A stretch of DNA of 64,000 bases from Terriglobia bacterium (GTDB taxonomy: Bacteria > Acidobacteriota > Terriglobia > Bryobacterales > UBA6623), in NCBI GenBank assembly GCA_009841225.1, contig VXMF01000030.1:26218-90217 (forward strand). The letters are read 5' to 3'. Numbering within the stretch: position 1 is the stretch's first letter; each line of letters begins with the position of its first letter. The notes below the pieces were generated by a model. That model saw nothing but the letters and a program-made list of their open reading frames with translations, did no database searches and had not been told where the DNA came from. Shown here piece after piece: positions 17,297-25,602 of this stretch. A program made the translations under genes and the position numbers.

Positions 17297-17608
17297 ATGT
17301 ACGCGATCATCGAAACCGGCGGCAAGCAGTACACAGTCTCCCCCGGGGACGAGATCAAGATCGAGAAGATCGACGGCGGCGTCGGTGACTCGGTGACCTT
17401 CGACAAGGTCGTCGCTGTCTCTGACGAAGACGGCACGCTACACGCGGGCAACGAGACCGGCGGCAGCGTTTCGGCAACCATTTCTGGCCACGGTCGGCAC
17501 AAGAAGATCGACGTCTTCAAGTTCAAGCGTCGCAAGATGTACCGCCGCCGGATGGGGCACCGGCAGTCCTACACGCAGGTGCGGATCGAGTCCATCTCCG
17601 GCCAGTAG
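17297..17608 (+). CDS. rplU: 50S ribosomal protein L21
   Basis: L21 of the large ribosomal subunit, which contacts 23S rRNA and L20. The 103-residue protein starts [18 protein letters not shown] and contains [20 protein letters not shown], the conserved basic C-terminal segment. Length is typical. It is the first gene of the classical rplU-rpmA pair (24-bp gap), driven by the promoter at 17197-17226. Confidence 0.98.
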   Translation: MYAIIETGGKQYTVSPGDEIKIEKIDGGVGDSVTFDKVVAVSDEDGTLHAGNETGGSVSATISGHGRHKKIDVFKFKRRKMYRRRMGHRQSYTQVRIESISGQ

Positions 17609-17632
17609 GAACGGACGCTTTTAGGAGCAACG

Positions 17633-17899
17633 ATGGCGCACAAGAAAGGGCAAGGCACTTCCCGCAACGGGCGGGATTCCCACTCGAAGCGGCTCGGCGT
17701 GAAGCGCTTCGCCGGCCAAGTCGTCACGGCTGGCAGCATCCTCGTCCGCCAGCGCGGAACACGCTTCCGTCCCGGCGTCAACGTCGGCCGAGGCAGGGAT
17801 GACACCCTGTTCGCGAAGATCGACGGAATCGTGGAGTTCCGCAACCGCGGCCGCATGGGGCGCATGATCAGCGTCCACCCTGTCGAGCAGGCCAACTGA
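17633..17899 (+). CDS. rpmA: 50S ribosomal protein L27
   Basis: L27, whose N-terminus reaches the peptidyl-transferase centre. The 88-residue protein begins [16 protein letters not shown] and contains LGVKRFAGQ and [12 protein letters not shown], all invariant in the family. There is no N-terminal extension of the type cleaved in Firmicutes. In the usual rplU-rpmA order, the gene obg often follows, but here the next gene is on the other strand. A CTAGGA/TCCTAG hairpin at 17959-17975 in the convergent gap is a possible weak terminator. Confidence 0.98.
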   Translation: MAHKKGQGTSRNGRDSHSKRLGVKRFAGQVVTAGSILVRQRGTRFRPGVNVGRGRDDTLFAKIDGIVEFRNRGRMGRMISVHPVEQAN

Positions 17900-18063
17900 T
17901 CAGCCACCGGCGGCGCGCTCGAACGACGACGACCGCGACGTAGCTTGGCGAGCCCGCGCTAGGAAGGTGTCCTAGGTCGCGGAAACTGGGCAGACGGATC
18001 TTCCCATTTCGAGGTGCCCGGCGCTTCCGGCCCGTACGCTCTCTCTCGCATGAACCAAGCTCC

Positions 18064-19455
18064 TTAGCTATCCGCCCGCCCACGCAGGAGGTATCTAGAC
18101 CTTAAGATGCCCAGCGTGCCCAGCCAAGCCAGGACTGGTACATACTCCAAGAAAACCAAGCTGGAATCGTACTCCCACGCGCCTGTGGCCTCGTAGGCCG
18201 GAACCACGTGGTACGCCAGCGGCGCTAAAGCGGTCCAAAGAAGCAAAGGCCGCACGGGATGCACGGCCAGCAGGGGCAACATCCAGCTCAGATACCAAGG
18301 GAAACAGTTCGCGGAAAGCAGCAAGAGGGCGGTCACCGCGCCCAACTCTCCGAGACACTGCGGAAGCCGGCGCCACCACAACCAAGCCACGCAAGCGATG
18401 AGAATCCACCGGCCTGCCGTCGCGGCCGACGCCATGTCACCGCCTGCCACCCAGAGCAGCACAGCAAACAGGCTGTCGTTATTGCGCCAGCCCATCGTGA
18501 AGCCCTCCAGCACCGCGAGGACGTCCGACACGCTGTGCCAGTAGACGCCGCAAATCGCGAGGCCAACCGCCCCGCCCGCCAACAGCCCCTTCCACTGCAC
18601 TTGCCAGCGGCTGCCGCTCCGGGCCAGAGCCAAGAACGGAAATAGGACAACCGGCCAGAACTTGCACAGGGTCGCAATCGTCAGCAAGACCAGCGCCCAA
18701 GTGTGCCGCCGGCGAAGCGACAACGCAATGGCAGCTACGGCGAGCGCGACGCCGAGCGCGTCGTTGTGGCCTTCGATCCAGAACTCCGTCACCGCAAGCG
18801 GAGACCACAAGTAGATCAGTGCCCAGGCCGGGGACCGTCCGGCAGCTGCCAGCAGCCACATCAGCGCAGCGCCGACACCCAGCTCGGCCAAAGCGAACGA
18901 GAGCTTGAAGAGCCACACCTGCTTCCACGGATCGCCCTCCAAGAGTCGAATGCAGCGGTAGGTCCACAGGTTCAGCTGTTCCAAGACCGGGCCGTACGCC
19001 GAAGGTTTGTCCTTGGCGGCAACTCTCGGCCAGGTGGCGTCGCGCAAGACCTCCCACTGCGGATCCTCAGGCAGAGCTAAGTACGGGTCGCCGCCAGCGT
19101 GCTGGACGATGCCCTGCCAGCGGTAACGCGCGGTGTCTTCAGACAGGCTCGGATCCAGCGGCAAAACCGTGACGCGGAACAGCAGCGCCGCGGCCCAGAT
19201 CCAGCGGAGAGACCGAGGAGTCGACAAATGGTCCGACCCGCGAATCGCGATCCAGCAAGCGGCGATATAGGCAATCGAAACCAGGAGGTAGTAAGCTAGG
19301 AATTCCGGGACGTTGCTGGCCGGACGTTCCAGACGCAGCACCAACAGGAGCCCACCCTCGATGAGGGCCGCAGCTATCCCGAGGCCCGCCGTCAACCTCC
19401 GGGCGCTTGGAGCAGTCGGAGGCGCTTCGGCCGAGCCCTGAGCCAGCGGATCCAA
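18064..19455 (-). CDS. GT-C type membrane glycosyltransferase (GT87/MptB-like)
   Basis: Polytopic membrane protein of 463 residues with about 11-12 hydrophobic segments. The first periplasmic loop holds LDPSLSEDTARYRWQG, where the acidic pair fits the catalytic loop of GT-C glycosyltransferases that use polyprenyl-phosphate sugars. AYGPVLEQ and WIEGHNDALGVAL are further landmarks of the DUF2029/mannosyltransferase group. It probably adds a hexose to a lipid or cell-envelope glycan on the outer side of the inner membrane. It is divergent from a GT2 gene only 22 bp away, so their promoters must overlap each other's coding regions or leaders. This suggests a shared envelope-glycan role. Confidence 0.8.
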   Translation of the reverse strand: MDPLAQGSAEAPPTAPSARRLTAGLGIAAALIEGGLLLVLRLERPASNVPEFLAYYLLVSIAYIAACWIAIRGSDHLSTPRSLRWIWAAALLFRVTVLPLDPSLSEDTARYRWQGIVQHAGGDPYLALPEDPQWEVLRDATWPRVAAKDKPSAYGPVLEQLNLWTYRCIRLLEGDPWKQVWLFKLSFALAELGVGAALMWLLAAAGRSPAWALIYLWSPLAVTEFWIEGHNDALGVALAVAAIALSLRRRHTWALVLLTIATLCKFWPVVLFPFLALARSGSRWQVQWKGLLAGGAVGLAICGVYWHSVSDVLAVLEGFTMGWRNNDSLFAVLLWVAGGDMASAATAGRWILIACVAWLWWRRLPQCLGELGAVTALLLLSANCFPWYLSWMLPLLAVHPVRPLLLWTALAPLAYHVVPAYEATGAWEYDSSLVFLEYVPVLAWLGTLGILRSRYLLRGRADS

Positions 19456-19477
19456 GATCGCCCCAAGCGTAACGCAG

Positions 19478-20980
19478 ATGAGTATCGTCGACCTCCTGCT
19501 GCTCGGAGCGTACTTCGGGCTAATGGCCGTGCTGAGCCTCTTCGGGCTGCACCGCTATACGCTGGTTTACCTGTACTACCGCCACCGCGATCGGATGCAA
19601 GGACCACCGCCGCGACAGTTCGAGCAACTGCCGACGGTGACCGTACAACTGCCGGTCTTCAACGAGCGCTTCGTCGTCGCAGATCTCGTCAACTCCGTCT
19701 GCGCCCTGCGCTACCCCCGGCACCTGCTCCAGATTCAAGTCCTGGACGACTCCACTGACGAGACCTCTGCCGTCCTGGAGCGCATCGTGGGCGAAAAGCG
19801 CGCAGCAGGCGAGCCGATCGAGTACATCCACCGCTCCAACCGGGAGGGCTACAAGGCCGGCGCCCTCGCTGCAGGCTTGCGCCAGGCGTCGGGCGAGTTG
19901 ATCGCGATCTTCGACGCAGACTTCACTCCTCGGCGTGACTTTCTCGAAAGGCTCGTCCATTACTTCTCCGAACCCGAGGTCGGCATGGTCCAAACGCGCT
20001 GGACCTTCCGCAACCGCGACCTGTCGCTGCTAACCCGGGTTCAGGCAATGCTGTTGGACGGCCACTTCGTCTTCGAACACGGCGGGCGTGCCCGGTCCGG
20101 GCGCTTCTTCAACTTCAACGGGACGGCCGGGATGCTCCGCAAGGCGATGATCGAGGATGCCGGCGGCTGGCAGCACGACACGCTGACCGAGGACACCGAT
20201 CTGAGCTACCGGGCGCAGATGCGCGGTTGGAAGTTCCTATACGCAGCACACGTGGGAGCGCCATCGGAACTGCCCGCCGATATGGCCGATTTCCAAGTCC
20301 AGCAGTTCCGCTGGGCGAAGGGGCTGCTGCAGACCGGGCTGAAGCTGCTTCCCGGCCTGCTGCGCTCAGGCCGGCCCGCAAAGATCAAGCTAGAGGCCGC
20401 GTTTCACCTGCTCGCCAACATCGCTTACCCGATGATGCTGCTCCTTGCGGCGCTCATCCTACCCTCGATGCTGGTGCGCCATGAATTCCTAGACGGTCGG
20501 CTGCTCTGGCTGGACCTGCCGGCATTCCTGCTCACCTTCTGCTCTCTGTCCAGCTTCTACACCTTGGCCCAGGCGGAGCTGGGCCGCGGCGGAGTCCACC
20601 GCCACCTGAAACTGGTGCCTCCACTGGTGCTCGCGGGCATCGCGTTGTCCATCAGCAACTCGCGGGCGGTGCTGGGCGCCCTGCGCGGGTCACGCTCAGC
20701 TTTCGAGCGCACGGCGAAATACAGCGGTGACCGAAGCGCTACGGCGCTGGCGCGCAAGACGTACGGTCGTCGCGGCGGCTGGCGCGCTATCGCCAACCTG
20801 GCCGCGGCCAGCTATTTCGCGGTCTGTCTGGGAGTTGCAATCGACATCGAGCATTGGCTCGGCCTGCCGGTGATCGCGCTCTTCTTGGCCGGGTTCTCGT
20901 ACGCCGGCTTCTCGATGTTGACCGACGCACGCACGGGCGACCGGGCTGTGCTGCGCACGGCCGACGATTCGGCGCCGTGA
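19478..20980 (+). CDS. Processive GT2 glycosyltransferase (cellulose-synthase-like)
   Basis: Membrane glycosyltransferase of 500 residues. The family 2 signature is complete: VLDDSTDET (nucleotide), DADFTP (metal-binding DxD), TEDTDLSYR (catalytic TED) and QQFRWAKG (QxxRW). An N-terminal membrane helix and several C-terminal helices anchor it in the inner membrane. It builds or extends a beta-linked glycan or glycolipid from a nucleotide sugar in the cytoplasm. It is divergent from the GT-C gene. Confidence 0.92.
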   Translation: MSIVDLLLLGAYFGLMAVLSLFGLHRYTLVYLYYRHRDRMQGPPPRQFEQLPTVTVQLPVFNERFVVADLVNSVCALRYPRHLLQIQVLDDSTDETSAVLERIVGEKRAAGEPIEYIHRSNREGYKAGALAAGLRQASGELIAIFDADFTPRRDFLERLVHYFSEPEVGMVQTRWTFRNRDLSLLTRVQAMLLDGHFVFEHGGRARSGRFFNFNGTAGMLRKAMIEDAGGWQHDTLTEDTDLSYRAQMRGWKFLYAAHVGAPSELPADMADFQVQQFRWAKGLLQTGLKLLPGLLRSGRPAKIKLEAAFHLLANIAYPMMLLLAALILPSMLVRHEFLDGRLLWLDLPAFLLTFCSLSSFYTLAQAELGRGGVHRHLKLVPPLVLAGIALSISNSRAVLGALRGSRSAFERTAKYSGDRSATALARKTYGRRGGWRAIANLAAASYFAVCLGVAIDIEHWLGLPVIALFLAGFSYAGFSMLTDARTGDRAVLRTADDSAP

Positions 20981-21065
20981 GAACCGGCAGGCCCAAAGCA
21001 GGCGAGAACATTCCCGCCGGTCTTGTACTGGCTGGTCGCTTCCGGCAAAATAGGGGATCGGCGCG

Positions 21066-21398
21066 ATGACCAGTTTTCGCATCCTGTACTTAACCGCTGA
21101 AGCGGGCGAGAGGTTCCGGGAAAGAAGTCCGCGCAAACCTCCCTTCGTCTTACGCAGGTCCCACTACGAGAACGGTCCGGAGCTAACGGCGGAAGGGCCC
21201 TACGAACTGTGGCGCAGGCTCCGCGAGCAATCCGATCGTGCCGAGCCTAGCGCTCCGCGGCCGATCGAAGTTGGCGATGCTCTGGAGACAGCCGATGGCG
21301 TGCTGCTGTGCAACTTCTGGGGCTTCGACGCCGCTCAATGGATGGATGCCGAAGAATCCGAGGGACCTGGCGCAGCTGCCGAGAACGGCGCACCTTGA
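21066..21398 (+). CDS. Hypothetical protein, 110 residues
   Basis: Short soluble protein beginning MTSFRILYLTAEAGERFRER. It contains VLRRSHYENGPELTAEGPYE followed by LWRRLREQ, and later ADGVLLCNFWGFDAAQW. The composition and codon use look like a real gene, and the arrangement (a strand, a mixed-charge helix, then VLLCNFWGF) is regular, but I do not recognise the family. It lies between the GT2 gene and a MutS-like gene on the same strand. Confidence 0.6.
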   Translation: MTSFRILYLTAEAGERFRERSPRKPPFVLRRSHYENGPELTAEGPYELWRRLREQSDRAEPSAPRPIEVGDALETADGVLLCNFWGFDAAQWMDAEESEGPGAAAENGAP

Positions 21399-21533
21399 TG
21401 CGAGCTTTGCCTCGCTCCTACGTCTAAATGACCGCTAGAACCACCCCTGACCTCGCTCGCCTGCGCTCGAACTGGCGCAGCCCGGCGGCATGCGCTGGGC
21501 TGCGGCTCTGCGCGAGACAGCCTGATTCGTGCA

Positions 21534-21551
21534 CACGGCCCGGCGGCCGTG
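21534..21551 (+). terminator. Hairpin before the MutS-like gene
   Basis: Perfect 7-bp stem CACGGCC/GGCCGTG with loop CGGC. There is no T-run, so it is either a weak terminator for the upstream unit or a structured leader. Confidence 0.25.
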
Positions 21552-21580
21552 CAGCTTCGTGACCAAGACGGAATTCTCCC

Positions 21581-23395
21581 ATGGGCCCGGTTGAGATTTG
21601 CAAGCAGCGGCTAGAGAGCCGCCACAGCGAGTACAGGCTTTGGAAGAAGCGGCACCGCCAGTTCGGCAACGCCCGCTTGGTCGCGGCTGGACTGAGCCTG
21701 CTCGGGCTGTGGTGGGTTGAAAGCACGTTCCCGTCGTTCACTTGGTGGGCGGTGGGCCTGCTTGCGGTGGCGTTCCTAGCCTCCTCCAAAGTGTTTTCGC
21801 GGCTGGAGGATCTGAGGCGGTCCGCGGGCATCGCGATGATGTTCTACGCCACCCCCGTCATCGGCGAGAAACGCAAGAGTGCCTCGAGCCAGTCCGACGC
21901 CCTCACCCTGCCGGAAGAGCATCCCTACGCACGTGATGTGGACCTCGCCGAGGACGGAGGGCTGATCGACTTCCTCAACCTAGGCTCGACCCAAGATGGA
22001 TTGCTGATCTTGGCGAACATGCTGGCCAAGCCTGCCTCGCGGGAGGAGATCATCGAACGCCAGGCCGCGGTCAAGGAACTCAAGTCGCAGCTCGACCTCC
22101 GCGAGCGGCTCTTCGTGGAGGGCTCGAAGAAACTGCCCTACATCCGGACCGACCTCCTGAAGGCCTGGGCCGAAAAGAAACCTGTCGCGGCACCGAACTG
22201 GTTCCCGGCGGGCTGTTTCGCGCTCAGCGTCGCTTTCGTGGTCCAATCCGTGCTGGTGGCCCTCAGCCCGACCCCAGCGGGCCTGCTGGCCCTCGTCTGC
22301 ATACTGCTGGCCGAGCTCGTGCTGTGGAAGTTCGGCCAGCGGTACTTGACAATGCAGGTTGTCACTTCCGAGGGCATCCACCACGACTGCAACGAGTTGC
22401 GGTCGCTTGTGAAGGTATTGGACGATCTGGAGTTCCACTCCCGCAACTTGCGCGAGCTATCCGACGACCTGCGACACGACGGCCACAGGGCCAGCCAGCT
22501 GCTGCGAGGCTTCTGCCGCTTGGTCTCGTTGTTCGAGGCCCGCCACAACCAAATCGTCGGCATGTTCGGCCCGCTCGTGCTCTACCAGACCCAGACCGCG
22601 CTCGCCCTGGAGCGCTGGCGCGCGGCGCACGCCCACCGGCTGCCGAAATGGATCGATGCCATCGGCTGGTTTGAAGCGTACTCGTCCATCAGCTGCTTCG
22701 CCTTCGAGCATCCGCTGTACAGCTTTCCGAGCGTGGTCGAGGAGGGGCCCGTCCTCAAGGCCGAGGGGCTGGCCCATCCGCTGCTGGGTGAAAAGGCCGT
22801 GGCGAACGACGTCAGCCTCGACAATGACCATCCGGTGTTGGTCGTCAGCGGCGCAAACATGGCGGGCAAGAGCACGCTCCTGCGGACGATCGGCACCAGT
22901 GTCGCGCTCACGTACGCCGGCGCCCCGGTCCGGGCCGTTGCGATGACGATTTCAGCCATGGACGTGGTCGCTTCCATTCGCGTCAAGGACTCGCTGCAGC
23001 GCGGCGAGTCGCGCTTCGCCGCCGAACTCAACCGGATCCGCCTGGTACTGGAGAGCATCCGATCCGGCCACCCCACCTTGGTGCTGATCGACGAACTATT
23101 CGCCGGCACCAACTCCTACGACCGCTATGCCGGGGCGGTCGTCTTGGCGGAGTTCTTGCTGGGGAGTGACTCCTCGCTCGCCGTGCTGTCAACCCACGAC
23201 CGCAATGTGACTCGGTGGGCGGAGCACGGACCCGAGCGCGTGACCAACGTCCACTTCCAAGATGTTTTCAGCGAGGGAGAGATGCACTTCGACTACCGGC
23301 TGCATCAGGGCCCCGCCATGCGCGGCAACGCGATCGAGCTGATGAAGCAGGCCGGCATGCCGATGCCGGAGTCGCTCCCGAGCCCGGAAGCTTGA
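21581..23395 (+). CDS. Membrane-anchored MutS-like ATPase
   Basis: Protein of 604 residues with the MutS C-terminal ATPase but no mismatch-recognition domain. Walker A is GANMAGKST (about residue 425), Walker B lies in LVLIDELFAGTN, and the signal helix region and AVLSTHD follow as in MutS domain V. Two hydrophobic pairs (residues ~30-70 and ~210-245) should anchor it in the membrane, unlike true MutS. This is a known but poorly characterised group of MutS-related membrane proteins common in Bacteroidota and Acidobacteriota. It probably couples ATP-driven clamp motion to something other than mismatch repair. Confidence 0.85.
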   Translation: MGPVEICKQRLESRHSEYRLWKKRHRQFGNARLVAAGLSLLGLWWVESTFPSFTWWAVGLLAVAFLASSKVFSRLEDLRRSAGIAMMFYATPVIGEKRKSASSQSDALTLPEEHPYARDVDLAEDGGLIDFLNLGSTQDGLLILANMLAKPASREEIIERQAAVKELKSQLDLRERLFVEGSKKLPYIRTDLLKAWAEKKPVAAPNWFPAGCFALSVAFVVQSVLVALSPTPAGLLALVCILLAELVLWKFGQRYLTMQVVTSEGIHHDCNELRSLVKVLDDLEFHSRNLRELSDDLRHDGHRASQLLRGFCRLVSLFEARHNQIVGMFGPLVLYQTQTALALERWRAAHAHRLPKWIDAIGWFEAYSSISCFAFEHPLYSFPSVVEEGPVLKAEGLAHPLLGEKAVANDVSLDNDHPVLVVSGANMAGKSTLLRTIGTSVALTYAGAPVRAVAMTISAMDVVASIRVKDSLQRGESRFAAELNRIRLVLESIRSGHPTLVLIDELFAGTNSYDRYAGAVVLAEFLLGSDSSLAVLSTHDRNVTRWAEHGPERVTNVHFQDVFSEGEMHFDYRLHQGPAMRGNAIELMKQAGMPMPESLPSPEA

Positions 23396-23414
23396 GCGCG
23401 GTGGGTTTCGGCGC

Positions 23415-24080
23415 TCAGACCGCGGCCAGCAACTCCGGAAAGTCGTTCCTGGCGTTGTTGACTTCCGGCCCTACCCTGCGGAAGTCGAACGGCCCGGGCA
23501 GAGGCGTCTGCACTAGCGCGAGCAATTCTGGCCGGCGAGTGGCAGGATCCAGCCACTCGCGGTAGCGATCGCGTGGGATGATCGCCGGCTGGCGGTGGTG
23601 CAGCCACTGCATCGAGGGACCAGCCGGACATGTCACGACCGTGAAGGAATCGATCCGTCCGTCGCCGCGGTCCCAGCTCTCCCACAGGCCCGCGAAGGAG
23701 AACAGTTCCCCGCCGCGCGATATCCACCACGGCTGCTTGCGCGAGCCATCGCTTTGCCACTCGAACCAACCGTTGGCCGGCACCAAGCAGCGACGTTGCC
23801 GGAACGCGCTGCGAAACGCTGGCTTGGAGTCGACAGTCTCGGAGCGGGCATTGATCAGGCGAGCGCCGATCTTGGCATCGCGCGACCACGCCGGGACCAG
23901 GCCCCAGCGCTGAGCGGCCAGTTCGCGCTGTCCGTCCAAGCCCGTTCTGCATACGGCGAAAATCTGCGTTGGCGCACCGTTCCAGCGCTTGCGCAGCTCG
24001 ACTTGAGGAATGAAGGGGTCCAGTTCGTACAGATCGACTAGTTCATCCCCGTCGACATCTTGCGTGAATCGCCCACACAT
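23415..24080 (-). CDS. SRAP-domain protein (SOS response-associated, YedK/HMCES-like)
   Basis: Protects abasic sites in single-stranded DNA by forming a covalent crosslink through Cys2. The start at 24080 gives MCGRFTQ, which exposes the catalytic Cys after Met removal; a longer reading from 24119 would bury it. RLINARSET, CLVPANGWFEW (with the active Glu) and HHRQPAIIP are the other conserved blocks. About 221 residues, as usual. It converges with the MutS-like gene, 19 bp apart. Confidence 0.95.
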   Translation of the reverse strand: MCGRFTQDVDGDELVDLYELDPFIPQVELRKRWNGAPTQIFAVCRTGLDGQRELAAQRWGLVPAWSRDAKIGARLINARSETVDSKPAFRSAFRQRRCLVPANGWFEWQSDGSRKQPWWISRGGELFSFAGLWESWDRGDGRIDSFTVVTCPAGPSMQWLHHRQPAIIPRDRYREWLDPATRRPELLALVQTPLPGPFDFRRVGPEVNNARNDFPELLAAV

Positions 24081-24339
24081 CGCCTTCCCCACCGGGCCGA
24101 CCCGGCCCGCCCCCATCATAAGCTCGGCGACGCGTGCAGCTGCGCCTGAGACCGCTTCGATGGTCGGGAATTCCGGCCGTTCCGGCGTGATTCGAGTTCG
24201 TGGTGCATACTCAAGAAGGGAGTTGTAGGCAGCTGAAACTTCGGGTGGCGCTCGGGGTTAACAAATACAAGGGCAGGCGCGTCTAATTGGTGTCCTTGGC
24301 CACCATATTTCGACCGCGGCAGTGCCAAGGATTGACTAG

Positions 24340-25551
24340 ATGACCACTCGTGGCAAGACCTACGCATCGCTGCTCGCGGTCGTGGCGCTGACAACGGGCG
24401 GGTTTGCAGCTAAAGGCTGGCTCTCAAACGGGAACTCTGATGGGAGCGAACGGTCCGGTGCCGAAGAGTCGGCTCTGGCCGATGCCGTGCCCGTTTCTAC
24501 AGAAGTCGCGATTCGTGGACCGATTTCACACCTGCTCGGCTCGACCGCGAACCTGCGCGCGCGCCGCGAGGTGGCCGTGGCGGCGCAAGCGGCCGGAATC
24601 GTCATCTCGGTAAGGGCCGAAGAGGGTGATTTCGTAAAGGCAGGGCAGGTGCTCTGCGCGATCGATGACCGGGACTTGCAGATCGACCTAGAGTTAGCCA
24701 GACAGAGGCTGGCCCAGACCAAGATCCAGATAGAGTCCGCAGTAATTCGCGCGGAACAGACCCGGACCAGGCTGCGCAACAAGCGCACGGAACTCGAGCG
24801 TAACGAGGAGGCGCTGCGGGAGGGCCTGCTTGCGGAATCGGAGGTCGCGGTCCAGCGTCACGAAATCGACGACCTAGAGCATGAGATCCAAGCCGTAGAG
24901 TCCACCGTGCGCGAGAATCGCCACAGGCAGGACGAGCTCGAATCCGAGATTCGCAAGGTCGAGCTGCAGATCTCAAGAACAGCGATCACGGCGCCGTTCG
25001 CCGGCCGGATCACGGAGCGCACCGTCGAACTGGGCCAATCGATCCGCAGCGCCGAAAAGCTATATACGCTGGGAGCCTTCACACCGCTGTACGCCGACGT
25101 GTACCTGCCAGAGAACGACTCCCGCTCTGTGCGCGCCGGCCAGAAGGCCGCCGTGCGCTTGGGTAGCGCCAGCAGCGAGTCGGTCGAAGGCGCGGTCGAA
25201 CGCGTCAGCCCGGTCGTGGATGACGCAACCGGCACGGTGAAGGTGACCGTGCGGTTCAGGCCTCCCAACTCGGCCTTCCGGCCGGGAGCATTCGTGCGTG
25301 TCGAGATCGAAACACACACCCTGGAAGACGCCATCCTAATCCCGAAGCAGTCCGTGATTGAAGAAGACGGGCAGACCTACGTGGTGCTGGTCGGGAACGA
25401 CAGAACGGCGCGGCGCACTGCAGTGGAACTCGGCTACCAAGACGAGACCGCGATTCAGGTGACGTCCGGACTGGATGCCGGCGCGATCGTCGTGACCGCA
25501 GGCCAGGGCAAGCTCAAAGACGGGGACAAGACCCGTGTGGTGGCGAACTAG
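24340..25551 (+). CDS. RND efflux periplasmic adaptor (membrane fusion protein)
   Basis: HlyD/AcrA-type adaptor of 403 residues. After an N-terminal membrane anchor (ASLLAVVALTTGGFAAKGW) it has the lipoyl half-motif AAQAAGIVISVRAEEGDFVK, a long coiled-coil hairpin (residues ~105-210, rich in Glu, Arg and Gln), and the second half FAGRITERTVELGQSI. Beta-barrel and membrane-proximal domains follow. It links the permeases encoded downstream to an outer-membrane channel. No TolC-like channel gene is present nearby. First gene of a three-gene operon. Confidence 0.93.
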   Translation: MTTRGKTYASLLAVVALTTGGFAAKGWLSNGNSDGSERSGAEESALADAVPVSTEVAIRGPISHLLGSTANLRARREVAVAAQAAGIVISVRAEEGDFVKAGQVLCAIDDRDLQIDLELARQRLAQTKIQIESAVIRAEQTRTRLRNKRTELERNEEALREGLLAESEVAVQRHEIDDLEHEIQAVESTVRENRHRQDELESEIRKVELQISRTAITAPFAGRITERTVELGQSIRSAEKLYTLGAFTPLYADVYLPENDSRSVRAGQKAAVRLGSASSESVEGAVERVSPVVDDATGTVKVTVRFRPPNSAFRPGAFVRVEIETHTLEDAILIPKQSVIEEDGQTYVVLVGNDRTARRTAVELGYQDETAIQVTSGLDAGAIVVTAGQGKLKDGDKTRVVAN

Positions 25552-25602
25552 CGATCCCTCTCGGGCACCTAGTAGCTGCCGGCCCAGCAGCGGGACCAGC
25601 CA

